NCBI GenBank assembly: GCA_034509735.1
Contig: JACGWO010000004.1
Location: 14,551,395 to 14,615,394, forward strand
Reading direction: 5' to 3'
Length of the DNA stretch: 64,000 bases
Origin: Sesamum alatum
Lineage: Eukaryota > Streptophyta > Magnoliopsida > Lamiales > Pedaliaceae
Positions 33,636 to 45,714 of this stretch are shown one piece after another. Below the pieces are notes generated by a model that did not search any database, had not been told where the DNA came from, and worked only from the letters and a program-made list of their open reading frames with translations. Positions within the stretch are counted from its first letter, which is position 1. Every line of letters begins with the position of its first letter. The translations under genes and the position numbers were made by a program.

Positions 33636-34092
33636 TTGGTCCTGTAATTATAGCACTTTGAGATTATTATCCTTTATCTTTTTACGATTGCAAAATAGTC
33701 CTGTAATTTTTTGACATTTCACGATTTTTGTCCTTCCGGTGCCGGATTTTGCAAAATTTGTCGGAACAACTCATGTGCCCCTTGCGATTTTGGCATTTTT
33801 ATCCTTTATCTTTCTAAGGGTTGCAAAAGAGTCTTGTAACTTTGTGACACTTCACAATTTTGGTCCTTCCAGTGACGGATTTTGCAAAAATTATCGAAAT
33901 AAGTCATGCACCACGTCATTGTATTTTTTTAATTTTTCATCCATACTGGTAAAAGTGAACCTATTCAAACAAAAGCCCCAATTTAAATGAACCGTGGGAG
34001 GTGCACATGATATCTTCCGGTGACTTTTGCAAAATCGGACATCGGAAGGACCAAAATTGTGAAATGCAAAAAAAGTTACATGACTCGTTTGC
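33636..34092. mobile_element. MITE with long inverted ends
   Basis: The inverse of 33695-33757 ('tcctgtaattttttgacatt', 'ttttgtccttccggtgcc') matches 34025-34092 ('ccggacatcggaaggaccaa' class, 'gtgaaatgcaaaaaaagtta') over about 60 bp. The left arm is present twice (33640-33760 and 33795-33890). No coding capacity; target duplication not found. Confidence 0.55.
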
Positions 34093-34326
34093 AATGGAGA
34101 AATCGACACATAGTGAAATTGACCGAATGGAGAAATTGACGATAGAACTCATTTTGGAATGGTCGATATGAATTTATTTGATCTATATTTGGAGTGGCAT
34201 TGTAACACATATAGTCATGATTGTATGTCATATGTATAAGTGCTAAATGTCATGATTCTCTCTCTAGGTTGAGAGCAGTCTCTTCCGTATAGAAGTTTGT
34301 TATCGTTGACTTTCCCTCCATGCACT

Positions 34327-36243
34327 TGTTAGAATAGGTGACCAGAAAGCCAATTGGATTGGCAGTTTTGGGACTATTCGTCAATCTTTATTAATACAAT
34401 AATATCCTGATGAATAGAGTAAGTATTCATCACTGGCACTGTGTTTGTTGTGCTTACTACTAACGTTGAATGGCGTTTCAATGTCACAACAAATGCCCAC
34501 AGACCAATTGGATAACCCATGTAGTTGGGCTGCGCATTGGATGGCGGCTATGAAACCAACTTCTGAGGGTTGGTCTGAAACATTCCAAGTCGAGGACCTC
34601 GAGACTGGGCATCGAGTGTCCTATTGAGACTTGGACTAAGTATTGCATTCACTGGGTGAGTGCCGAGTTTCATCGGCAACAGACGAAGGTCGTCTATGCA
34701 ATTTTAGTGGGTTAGTTGACAAGGTGGTTGACTGACTGAAGTGACTTGCGGGAATAATCACATGGAAGCCTTGGAGGCTTGGTCGGTATGACTGGAATTC
34801 CCAGTCCCGATAGTACGGGATTAGTCCTCGGACTTGAGGAATTATGGCAGTCACGTGCATATGAAGACTGTATCTTGGATCTGGCGAGAGGTGATCATTC
34901 TGTAAGATGGTCATTATAAGCCTTGTCCAGTGCAGTTGGAGTATGTAGCGAGGATGGTGGATTCCAAGATAGGATCTGTCCCCTGTCAGTACATGAGGGT
35001 GATGTCTCCTATGCTCTTTGAGATGGTTTAGACTCTGAAAGTCTATGGCCATAGCAATTGATTGAGTAGGAAAGGGTTTCCTATGTCGATCGATAGAGTA
35101 AACGCATCTCGGGTATGAAGCATAGTTGCCTAGTCAAGGATGGGAACCGACGCCCAATTCCATACTCTAGACTAAGGTCGGGAGACGGTTGACAGTAGGA
35201 CCGTACCCATACGGAATTGGCGCCTCAATGTTCACGGAAATATTCACCTAGTCTCTAATGCCATGGACCGTTGCTAGACGACCACCCATGGTGACGAGAT
35301 CCTGTTGGACACGAGCCCAAGTCTAGCTGAGGGTGAACCTAAAGGGTCACACACAAATCACCGAGGAGGTGAAGGAATTGACTTGGAGTCAATTTCAGAG
35401 GATGATAAGTAATTGGACTACTTAAGGGATTGTCCATTGGATGGACGGGCCGATATTGTATCGGGCCTCGTTTAATCGGTAAATAGGATTTATTGATTAA
35501 TATGGAAAGTTGAGATATTGGATCTTTTAATTGGATGAAAAGATCAACGAGAATTATTTAAGTGGGAATTAAATTAAATTGAATTTAATTTTTGGGTTCG
35601 TCGTAATTGGATTATGGTAGAACCCGGTTCGTTAAATTGACCCGAGAGGTGTGTTAATTCCATTTATGGAATAGGAAGAAGTTGGACTTCTTCCATAAAT
35701 AAGCATGGCCGAAAATTACCACTTTGGAGGGAGCAAAAATCAGCCATGTTGGATGCTAGGTGTTAGTTGACTTATCTCTTTTGGTAAGAGACAAATCAAC
35801 TCCAATCAATCCCTTCCCTTTTGGTATGATTTGATCATACCTTAAAAGTTGGTAGGCTTGATTGAAGAATTGATGGTGATTGAATGGGATGTATATAGAC
35901 ATCCTTGGATGAACCTAGACACATTCTAATAATCACATTAATTATGTATATATATGATATATTAACACCTATTGATAAAGAATTTCATTATTCATCTTTT
36001 TTTAGGAAAAAGATGAAAACTCTCCATACTCCCTCTCTGTGTCTACTCTCTAAATCCTCTTTGTTGCTTCTTTGATCGAGGATCAATTGAAGAACAAAGT
36101 AAGATCAAGAAGGAACAGTAATTTGATAGTGTAATCTCTTCTTTGATTTCATCTTCTAGATGTGTTTTTTCTAGCAAGAAAAAACGAGATCTCTCCCGGT
36201 GTGGTGTGGACTACGTTAGAGGGTCTCTAGGTTGGGACCTCGC
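34327..36243 (+). repeat. 5' LTR (copy D), shortened at its 3' end
   Basis: Collinear with 41039-42985, including a 60-codon open frame present in both LTRs that is only LTR sequence. After 'ttgggacctcgcg' the two LTRs part: D runs into a GC-rich patch, while E continues for about 265 bp to its proper end. D therefore lost its 3' end, primer site included as far as I can see. Confidence 0.85.
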
Positions 36244-37800
36244 GCGGACGGGCACTGGACGCCCACGTGCGCTGGGCGCGCGCGGACAGCTGTGTGGCCG
36301 GCCGAACGGCTGGGCCATTTTTCCGAAAAATTTGATTTTTTGGTATTGTGCATATTTTTTCTGAAATATTTAGTTTTAGTTGAGAATTATTCTTTCCTAA
36401 AATTAAATTGCCTAAGATTATTTTGAAAATGGTTCCAAACAAAAAAAAAATGTACATGGGTTGTACAAGGTTTCTAATATCCATTTTTAATAGCAATTTT
36501 TACATGTATTTTTCCGCATTTAATTATGTTATGGAATGATATTAGATATCATTTTTTTAATACATGGTTTGTATTATTTGGAGCATGATTATATTGGATG
36601 TGTAATTATGTTGTATTTTATTAATTGGATTAACAAGGGATGATCACGAAGCTCATAGACCTGTATATGATTTTAAATTCCTTTTGGGTGGGGCCTGCGT
36701 GCCTTTTGTTTTGGGACTATTATCTCCCACTTTCGCCTCATGATGTTAAGGCTAGTCTTTTTCCTTTTATTTATCATGTATTCCATTTCTCTTGTAATGA
36801 GAGTAGTTAGGAATTTTTTGGTGAGGTTTTATATTTTATGTATAATAAAGCAAGCCCACGGAGAAAAATGAGGCCTATGTTGGACGGAGGCCCAAGGTGA
36901 GACATCAAGGCGAAACAAGTAGAATACAAGGCCCATTGGCATGACATTGGGTTAATTTGTTGTAATAGTGTAGGACCACCCTAGACAGACCATAGACTCA
37001 CTGCGGGCTCAGTGGGTCGCATAGGTTGGGCTCTGATCATCCAACAGGGGTATGCTAGATTTACTTGCATGCTATGCATTTATTTAAATGCTTTGTAATA
37101 TTGGATATTTATGCATGCAAAAATATTAATGTGATGAGGTCTTAGTCAATAATTTTGAACTCTCACTTGGTTGGACCAAGTTAAAATATTAGGCCCATGA
37201 TGGACTTGGATCAAAAATGGTTTTGATTTGTCCAAGCCTTCCATCCATAGCAATGTCGTGAGAAAGCTGCCGCTACCCAAGTGTGGTCTCACGAGTCGTG
37301 GCACATTTGAAATAGAGGAAAGTTACACCATTGTTGTGAACAAAGAGTACGCTCACTGTTTCCCTGTCTTACGAGTTGTGGGGGGCGACAGTTGAGGTAT
37401 GATTTGGTTGATGGGTCGGGCCTAACATTGAGTAGCATGATTCGCTTGGAGTCCTCGGGATCATGTGAAGAGGTGAGGCAGAATATCTTGGGAATCTCAT
37501 CGGTTAAGAATGGTATTGTATACCTCCCACGAGACGTTTTTCCATGTGAATCGTAAAAGTGGGGCATGGAGAATTGCGCTTGTGGATCCCAAGCCCACTA
37601 GGAAATGGTTACCCGAAACCCCATTTGAGAGTGATGGGCTTTCGTAGAAATAGTGGGAGGGGTTAATGACTAAAGGACCAAGTCTTAACTTGATCATAAT
37701 ATTGTTATAATCTACTGAATGTTTTCTGTTTAACTGTTGATGTTTAAGAATCCACTAACCCTTATACTTGAGACTAATAAGACTATGGAATGTATTACCA
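36244..37800 (+). other. GC-rich patch and long leader of the Copia element
   Basis: 36244-36315 is GC-rich ('gtgcgctgggcgcgcgcgga') like the spacer at 23560-24125. The following 1.4 kb has no coding signal I can support and appears to be an unusually long leader before gag, or to include unrecognised insertions. Confidence 0.45.
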
Positions 37801-38590
37801 CGCCTGGCTGTGAAATCTTAAGATGGTTTTAGATTTCAAAGAACCAGACTTATATTCTGGGTAAGGTTTTTCCTCAGACCTTGCCGGAAGGGTGATCGCC
37901 CAAAGAACGTTTGACGTTCAAGAAAAGGCTTGACGACAATTGGAAGGTCTGCAGCATTATACTGGCATCCATTGATAATGAGATGCAGAAGCAGTATGAT
38001 AGGGTGAAGGATGTTGGCTCGATGATGTTTCGATTGTAGCAAGTCTATGCGGTCCCAGACCGGCATGTTAGATATGCTGCAATGAAGGCATTCTTCGGAG
38101 CGAAGACGATAGAAGGATCGTCCGTACAAGAGCATGGAGTGATGATGCTATCCCTTGTGAAAAAACTCAAAGACCTCCAAGCTGATCTCGAAAGAGAGAT
38201 GTACATCGACGTGATCATTCAGTCTCTTCTCCCCCCACTCGACCTATTTATAGTCAACTAAAACATGAGTGGGCTTGAGAAAGACCTTCATGAGTTGATA
38301 AAAATATTGGTCCAGTACAAGGCAACGATTGAAAAATCTGCGCCGACGGTACTAGTGAGGAGGCTTTGACCTCTAAAGCGAAAGGCAAAGGTGCCGGATG
38401 CAGGAAGAGGAAGAAGGCTCAGACAATATCAACCGCTGCCAGCACTTTGAGTGCTCCTATTACACCACTGGGCGGGGGTAAAGGAAAGAGGAAAAGGGTT
38501 CGGTAGTCAGAGGTTCCGAATGATGTTTGCATTAACTGCGAGAAAAGGGACATTGGAAGAGGGAGTTTCCTAAAGCCCCTCTCCAATGAA
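37801..38590 (+). pseudogene. Copia gag
   Basis: The decayed frame reads LDDNWKVCSIILASIDNEM (about 37929-37985), then KAFFGAKTIEGSSVQEHGV (about 38087-38143) and VKKLKDLQADLE, typical of the UBN2-type capsid region. A basic linker (KGKGAGCRKRKK, about 38383) and a relic of the CCHC zinc knuckle (VCINCEKRDIGR, about 38527) follow. The knuckle keeps C..C but lost spacing by deletion. Gag would package the element's RNA. Frame changes and stops are frequent. Confidence 0.7.
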
Positions 38591-38619
38591 GGTGACATTT
38601 GAATTGAGTATCAACATGA

Positions 38620-41020
38620 TCACTTTTTCTGTTCTTTGGTATTGGATACCAGTCGTTCATAACCTGTGAATGGTTCACAAGTGATGATAAGGAATAGAAA
38701 GCTAAGACAGACGACCCTAAGGTCTAGCAATGACGAAACTATTGTTGCAAAGACTAAGGACTAGTTAGGCTTAGTAGTGATCATGTTAAGATTATGTCTG
38801 CGGGAATTATGTAACCTAGCATGATCAAAATATGTTTCATTTATTGTTGGACAATTTTAGATGCAATAGTTTGATCAATAAAATTACTTTATTTGACAAA
38901 GAATGGAGATTCTTGTCTACTAGGTTTGGTACATAAACACTTGACACTGTCCCATAATTGGATTATGAGAACTCAAAACAAATGACTAAAAATGGAATAA
39001 TCAAGATAAACTTACGGATTTGGCATCCATGGCTAGTTCACTTTCCTTTTAAGTTAAGGATGAGGAAGTTGGAAGATCCAAAGAGTCTAGCAATAGATGA
39101 TTTGGATTTGCTAGCTTGCAAATCTTCTCTGAGAAGGAAAAGACTAAAGAGCCATTTTGTTAGACAAAGTGGGATTGCCGATAGTCTATTGGATTGGATC
39201 CAAAGTGACTTCTATGGATTACTGAATACACAACACCAGAAGAGGGTTCACAAAGTCTAGGAACCTTTGGTAAGTTCGGGGAATTAGACTTGAAGTGGTG
39301 AACCAAACTGGTCTCCTTTCGATTAGATCGAGAGAGTGTGTATTTAGTGGGAGCGCCAAAACCCTATTGGATGAGATCTAAAAAGGATATTCGTAAGGTT
39401 ACTGAATACACAAGACTAAAAGAGGATTCACAAGTATAATAACCTTTGGTAGGTTCGGGATATTAGACTTGGAGTGGTGAATCAATTTGGTTACCTTTCG
39501 ATTAGATCGAGAGGACGTGTATTCAGTGGGAGTTCTCGAATATCCGAATGAGAATGGAATTCTCAATTAGTGAAATTCTTCTTGAATCGACCATGGTTGA
39601 ATGGTCTCTGATAAAGGAGAAAACGGACCCTGTTGGACTTGGTTCGCTGGGTATTTCACTGAAGTTACCTTAGCCCATCTAGACATGGACTTAAAAGTTG
39701 CCAGGTTGAGAAATATGCACTTTCTTAAAGTCATGATCTAGTTACCATATTAGATATGGTTTGAAGAACCTGTATCCTACAAAGTTCTTGAGTATGTGGG
39801 ATGGTCCTGCATACGTCAAGGGACTAGTAGGAAGACAGACTAGACTCGGTGTCTGGTTTGTGCAGGTCTAGTGCAAAATAATGCAAACATCAGGTTATTT
39901 CCTACTAACTATATTCCAGTCCTCCTAGGAACGACTAGAATACCTTAGATACCTGATGGGTACAGGTTTCTGGGTCCGACCGGTCAATTGGAGCATGATC
40001 CAAAGGACATATGGAAAAGCGATGTTGGACATCGAGATTGGATCAATGGCTTGGAGCCGCGGGATCTGTCTTGAAATTCAAACTGGGTTTGAGATTTTTA
40101 TATAACTGGAATATTCATTTTGACGAAGCCATCCGATGTATAACTCGGTCAATAATGAGCATTGGTGTCAGTAGGAGTGTGGTAGTCTTCTGAGTGTTAA
40201 GTGTGTAACGTCTTATTCATTTGGAATGAAATTAAGATGTTAAAAAACACTAGAAACACGAGCATTGTTCACGCAATTCTCCATGAATAGGGCCAAGCTG
40301 TCCAAAACTTAGTCACTATTGATTAATGAGGAAGCTTAGATGTTTTGCATCCTCTACGTCTTTGCTGTACGCAGCATGGGTATGTTATTCGGTACACAGG
40401 GCCTGATGTTGTTTATGCATTGTACATAACAACGGATATCGAGTGTGTACCAACGAGGCAATAGACAGTAGTTGAGAGCAGTCTTTAAGACCTGAATAAG
40501 GATTAGAGAAGTGTTCTCGATGCACGGTTTATGGAGAGTTGATTCTAGACGGCTATAGTGATACTAGCTTCTAGAATCATGTGAATAATATTTAGTCTCA
40601 ATTCTTATGTATGTTCGGACTTAATGGTGAGTGTGGTAGCTTGGAAAGGTTCCAAGCAGAATACCACGATATTTCATCATGAAGGTCAAATATATGCCAA
40701 CTTTGGAAGTTGTTTCTGTAAAGTGGTTTGGATGAAAATAGCACCCATTGGATGGATGTAGTGCCTAGCACGGCCGAGCCAGTAGTTGCCTTGAGGTTGA
40801 CAACTAGGCTATGGCAAAAGCCTTTTGGGCCCGAGATCTCATCACAAGATCCATGGAAAATTCTTAGACAGCCACCATCGACAGGTAGTGAGGTAGGAAG
40901 AGGCGAGATACGGTTGGACCGTATTACCTCGGCAGAAAAATAAAGTAGACCTGCGAGACTGAGCCGGTATCGCAGATTACTCATTCTCAAAAGGTTCTGA
41001 GTTACATGGGTAATTGGCTT
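38620..41020 (+). pseudogene. Copia pol remnants (integrase, RNase H)
   Basis: 38958-39260 is an open stretch with LRIWHPWLVHF, SLAIDDLDLLACKSS and LLDWIQSDFYGLLNT, the GAG-pre-integrase domain and start of the integrase core with altered Cys positions. About 39560-39590 reads NENGIL, and 39750-40200 holds scattered integrase words. From about 40385, YTGPDVVYALY and then VVPSTAEPVVALRL (about 40752) and RLDRITSAE (about 40914) mark the Copia RNase H end. Most of the reverse transcriptase between about 39900 and 40380 is not recognisable. Non-functional. Confidence 0.65.
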
Positions 41021-41023
41021 TGA

Positions 41024-41038
41024 GGTTAAGTGGGAGAT
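41024..41038 (+). other. polypurine tract
   Basis: 'aagtgggagat' ends directly before TGTTAG of the 3' LTR at 41039, the standard Copia arrangement. Confidence 0.8.
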
Positions 41039-42741
41039 TGTTAGAATAGGTGACCAGAAAGCCAATTGGATTGGCGGTTTTGGAAACTATTCGTCAATCT
41101 TTATTAATACAATATTATCCTGATGAATAGAGTAAGTATTCATCACTGGCACTGTGTTTGTTGTGCTTACTACTAACGTTGAACGGCGTGTCAACGTCAC
41201 AACAAATGCCCACAGACCAATTGGATAACCCATGTAGTTGGGCTGCACATTGGATGGCGGCTATGAAACCAACTTCTGAGGGTTGGTCTGAAACATTCCA
41301 AGTCGAGGACCTCGAGACTGGGCATCGAGTGTCCTATTGAGACTTGCACTAAGTATGGCATTCACTAGGTGAGTGCCAAGTTTTATCGGCAACAGACGAA
41401 GGTCGTCTATGCAATTTTAGTGGGTTAGTTGACAAGGTGGTCGACTGACTGAAGTGACTCGCGGGAATCATCATATGGAAGCCTTGGAGGCTTGGTCGGT
41501 ATGATTGGAATTCCCGGTTCAGGTAGTACGGGATTAGTACTCGGACTTGAGGAATCATGGCAGTCACGTGCATATGAAGACTGTATCTTGGATCTGGCGA
41601 GAGGTGATCATTCAGTAAGATGGTTATTATAAGCCTTGTCCAGTGCAGTTGGAGAATATAGCGAGGACGGTGGATTCCAAGATAGGATCTGTCCCCTGTC
41701 AGTACATGACGGTGATGTCTCTTATGCACTTTGAGATGGTTTAGACTCTGAAAGTCTATGGTCATAGCAATTGATTGAGTAGGAAAGGGTTTCCTATGTC
41801 GATCGATAGAGTAAACGCATCTCGGGTATGAAGCATAGTTGCCTAGTCAAGGATGGGAACCGACGCTCAATTCCATACCCTAGACTAAGGCCGGGAGACG
41901 GTCGATAGTAGGACCATACCCGTACGGAATCGGCGCCTAAATGTTCACGCCAACATTCACCTAGTCTCTAGTGTCATGGATCATTGCTAGACAGCCAAGC
42001 ATGGTGACGGGTTCCTGTTGGACACGAGCCCAAGTCTAGCTGTGGGTGAACCTAAAGGGTCACACACAAATCACCAAGGAGGTGAAGGAATTGACTTGGA
42101 GTCAATTTTAGAGGATGATAAGTAATTGGATTACTTAAGGGATTGTCCATTGGATGGACGGGCCGATATTGTATCGGGCCCTCGTTTATTCGGTAAATAG
42201 GATTTATTGATTAATATGGAAAGTTGAGATATTGGATGTTTTAATTGGATTAAAACAATCAACGGGAATTATTTAAGTGGACATTAAATTAAATTAGATT
42301 TAATTTTTGGGTTCGTCGTAATTGGATTATGGTAGAACCCGGTCCGTTAAATTTTGACCCGAAAGGTGTGTTAATTCCATTTATGGAATAGGAAGAAGTT
42401 GGACTTCTTCCCTAAATAAGCATGGCCGAAAATTGCCACCTTGGAGGGAGCAAAAATCAACCATGTTGGATGCTAGGTGTTAGTTGACTTGTCTCTTTTG
42501 GTAAGAGACAAATCAACTCCAATCAAGCCCTTCCCTTTTGGTATGATTTGATCATACCTTAAAAGTTGGTAGGTTTGATTGAAGAATTGATGGTGATTGA
42601 TTGGATGTATCTAGACATCCTTGGATGAACCTAGACACATTCCAATAATCACATTAATTATGTATATATATGGTATACTAACACCTATTGATAAAGATTT
42701 TCATTATTCATCTTTTTCTAGGAAAAAGATGAAAACTCTCC

Positions 42742-42787
<46 letters not shown>

Positions 42788-43249
42788 CTCTAAATCCTCT
42801 TTGTTGCTTTTTTGATCTAGGATCAATTGAAGAACAAAGTAAGATCAAGAAGGAACAATAATTTGATAGTGTAATCTCTTCTTTGATTTCATCCTCTAGA
42901 TCCGTTTTTTTTCTAGCAAGAAAAACGAGATCTCTCTCGGTGTGGTGTGGACTACGTTAGAGGGTCTCTACGTTGGGACCTCGCGTGGACGAACGTCGGG
43001 AGGAATCAAAGCGTATAGCCGATCAAAATACAAAATCGAGAAAGGTATTCCGATTTATATTTATGCTCTCGGTTTCTTCTTTATTCTATAGCCACAAACG
43101 CTTATTTATTTTATATATGTTTATATTCTGGGTTTATACACCGATAGTCCGGGAACGTTCAAGGGAACACCCCTTGAATGCGATTTAAATTCTTTTATTC
43201 GGCAAGTTCTTATCTCCGCCGCATTCCCGGGCCGATCCGCTCTCCTTCA
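41039..43249 (+). repeat. 3' LTR (copy E), 2211 bp
   Basis: The complete LTR of this family: TG at 41039, CA at 43249. It holds a (CT)n run at 42746-42784 where copy D has only 'ctctctgtgtctactctc', so the microsatellite expanded after insertion or shrank in D. The 3' segment 'gttcaagggaacacccc' (about 43158) is shared with copies B and C. Confidence 0.85.
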
Positions 43250-43254
43250 GCACT

Positions 43255-43585
43255 TGCATGTTTCCTTCTCTTTTTACGCACTTTCCTTCTCTAAATTATT
43301 TCCTTCCTTTTCTCAGACTTGGCTGCTCCGATCATCACCTCCGTATAGAACTCGCGCCCGTGTCCACCTGTTGGCAGGAGTTCCATCAACGTTTATACGC
43401 CTGGCTAATTCCACCGGTGTCCCTCTTGCCAGTTTCTTTGCCTTTTCACTTATACTATTTAGGGTTTCGTTGAGCTTACCTCCAACCAGGAATTCCCTTG
43501 TTCTTCGAATTCGTGTTCTTTGCAGGATGTGACTTTCCTGTGAAGATTTTGTGTTCATCCTTTGGGTGTCATAGCCCACCGTGTC
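43255..43585 (+). other. probable LINE 5' UTR segment
   Basis: This pyrimidine-rich stretch, split from sequence left of 34322 by the Copia insertion and from 45413 onward by another, leads into a LINE ORF1 start at 45432. Continuity is inferred from position only; the segment itself has no coding signal. Confidence 0.4.
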
Positions 43586-43938
43586 TGTAAGAAAATGAAG
43601 CTTAGAGTCAACGCAACCATGAAAGAACAAGAGAGATAATATCTTGATAATTCTTGAAGTAAAAAAGAGTATTTAAAGCAGTCAGCTTACAGGTATTTAA
43701 AGAAAGTGAAATAGCGGTTAATTAACCGCTTAACTAAAGCTGAACCTCCTAACTCACAGCTAAACTAACTTCTAAACTAATTATCCAAAAAGCGCTAACT
43801 ACTAAAGAAAGCGCATTCTCAAGCTACAACTTTCAGCTACATACATAACACTAATAAACACTCAAACTATGAACTAAAGTGGCAAGCTTTAGGCTTCTTA
43901 ATAAAACGTGCAAGTACAAAAGACAATTTTAACACACA
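43586..43938 (-). repeat. 3' LTR of the truncated Copia element
   Basis: On the minus strand it starts TGTGTGTTAAAATTG after the purine tract and ends ...TTTTCTTACA. A TATA-like 'tttaaatac' pair and CT-rich 'tctctcttgttctttc' are inside. Confidence 0.65.
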
Positions 43939-43942
43939 CCCC

Positions 43943-45412
43943 TTAACTTAGACTTGGTATAAAATTGACCAAGCCTAACTTGGAAACAAAGTTTAGGAAG
44001 GCTGGAGCTGGCAGAGCCTTCGTGAAGACGTCGGCTAACTGCATCTTCGTCGCCAGGAACCCTGATTTATACTTGTCTCTGACGAGGTGGAAATCAATCT
44101 CGAGGTGCTTGGTCCTCTCATGGAAGACGGGGTTAGCTATAATATGGAGGGCTACTTGATTATCACATAGAAAAGGTATTGGCACAGTGATTGGAACCTC
44201 CAAGTCTTGTAGCAGGTCGAATATCCACTAACTCACAGGTGGTGGAAGCCATACTGCGGTATTCTGCCTCCGTAGTGGAACGAGATACAGTGTGTTATTT
44301 TTTTGTTTTCGAAGATATCAGGGAAGGTCCCAGAAATATGCATCATCCTGTTAGAGAGCGTCTTATGTCGATGCAGGATGCCCAATCTGCATCGCTGTAA
44401 GCTTTGAGTTGTATCTCTGCTGCTACAGGAAAGAATAAACCCTTTGTGGATGTACCCTTTAAATAGCGGATCAGATGGTGAGCTGCATCCCAATGTTGCT
44501 GACAAGGTGCCTTCATAAATTGGCTAAGTTGTTGTGCTACATACGAGATATCTGGCCGTGTAAACCCTAGATATAAAATGCGGGCAATAAGCCTTCTGTA
44601 AGTTTCTGGATGAGGGATAGCTCCACCAGCCTCTGCAGTGAATTTTATCCCGGTAGGTAATGGACTGGTAGCAGCCTTGGCGTGTGCAAGCCTAACTTTG
44701 AGTGTGAAGTCCTTGATATATTTGGATTGGGTGACTGCAATTCCATGTTCTGGTCTTGCAATCTCTAGCCCAAGGTAACATTTTGCTTCACCAAGATCTT
44801 TGATGGTGAAGAGGTTGTTGAGGTAGTCTTTCACCTCCAATATGTAGTCTTCGGATGCCCCTGCAATTAGGATATCGTCAACATAAACCAGCAGAGTAGA
44901 TTTTGTAAAAAGTCAGTGATCGTGTGTAGATTGAGTGAAGCCAAAAGCTCCCAATTTTGTGGTAAATTCGGCATTCCATTCACGAGACGCTTGTTTTAGG
45001 CCGTATAGGGATCTCTTCAATCTACAGACATGACTTTGTGGCATACTGTACCCTTGCGGAGGCAACATATATATCTCTTCATCCATGCTGCCATGTAGGA
45101 AAGCGTTATTTACATCCACATGGTGCAAGGTCCAATTTTTGGAAGCTGCTACAGCTAGCAGCATTCGAACTGTGACTGCCTTGGCAATGGGGGAGAAGCT
45201 ATCTACGTAGTCTACACCTTCGACTTGGTTGTACCCCTTCGCCACTAGTCTTGCCTTGTACTTATCTACATCCCATCTGATTTTAGCTTGAGTTTGTAGA
45301 CCCATTTGCAGCCTATGGCTCTTTTCTCCTTGGGAAGGGGTGTGATATCCCAAGTATCATTCTTGTGCAGCGCATCTAATTCTGTTTTCATTTCCCGTTT
45401 AAAGATCTTAAG
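43943..45412 (-). pseudogene. Copia reverse transcriptase and RNase H
   Basis: The RT domain (RVT_2) runs from FKREMKTELDALHKNDTW (about 45412) through KARLVAKGYNQVEGVDY (about 45257) and FSPIAKAVTVRMLL to LYGLKQASREW. The catalytic YVDD box is intact at about 44898-44887, but a stop lies just before it (about 44915). LGEAKCYLGLEIA, then RNase H with YSDADWASC (about 44416) and LCDNQVALHI (about 44170), end at the stop before 43943. RNase H is interrupted between about 44343 and 44233. It is one of the better preserved pol fragments here but lacks the rest of the polyprotein. Confidence 0.85.
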
Positions 45413-45429
45413 GCATCTAATTTGGGGTC

Positions 45430-45640
45430 AGTAATGGCTTAAGATCTTGACAACTTGGATAAGGCTCTCTCATTTTCTATTGATGAACAACAGATTGTGT
45501 TAATGCCTCTCGGACTTTGGCATGGAGAAATGGAATCTCATGGTTTCTTCATGGTTGGACGACTCCTTGGATGTCGCTCACCTACTTCTTCAAATCCCCT
45601 CCGTCGTGCAGCTACCTTTCACTACTCCAATACAAGTATA
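45430..45640 (+). pseudogene. LINE ORF1 N-terminus
   Basis: Reads M-A-stop-DLDNLDKALSFS, then LGLWHGEMESHGFFMVGRL, and SSNPLRRAA. This is the usual beginning of DUF4283-type ORF1 proteins of plant LINEs (short acidic start, 'LxxFxLVGRLL' block). A TAA replaces the third codon. The frame is lost at about 45640 where a short inverted repeat begins. Confidence 0.55.
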
Positions 45641-45647
45641 CCAACAT

Positions 45648-45713
45648 ATTGACCGAATGGAGAAATTGCGAAATCAGGGAAGTTCTATCGTCAATTTCTC
45701 CATTTGGTCAATT
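45648..45713. repeat. short inverted repeat (hairpin)
   Basis: Arms 45648-45668 ('attgaccgaatggagaaatt' plus g) and 45693-45713 are complementary with one mismatch and enclose a 24-base loop. The right arm plus loop edge (45682-45713) is also the inverse of 34117-34148 with one mismatch. Confidence 0.8.
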
Positions 45714-45714
45714 G

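Larger units (their letters stand above)
34327..43249 (+). mobile_element. full-length decayed Copia element with GCACT target duplication
   Basis: Direct LTRs start TGTTAGAATAGGTGACC at 34327 and 41039. The 3' LTR ends ...CTTCA at 43249. The five bases outside, 34322-34326 and 43250-43254, are both GCACT. Between the LTRs, decayed gag, integrase and RNase H remain in Copia order on the plus strand, and a polypurine tract abuts the 3' LTR. LTRs differ by a few percent by eye. It is inserted in sequence that reads as LINE 5' region on its right side. Confidence 0.85.
43586..45412 (-). mobile_element. 3' part of a second Copia element
   Basis: On the minus strand: reverse transcriptase from 45412, RNase H to 43943, a short purine tract 'gttaagggg', and a 353-bp 3' LTR (43938 to 43586) with TG...CA ends. 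The 5' LTR, gag, protease and integrase are absent; the cut at about 45412 falls at the start of the RT domain. Its LTR is unrelated to copies A-E. Confidence 0.85.

Noticed and set aside
34445..34627. 60-codon frame repeated almost identically at 41158-41340
   Set aside because: Repetition is explained by the two LTRs of one Copia element; the frame is broken in the related LTRs A-C.
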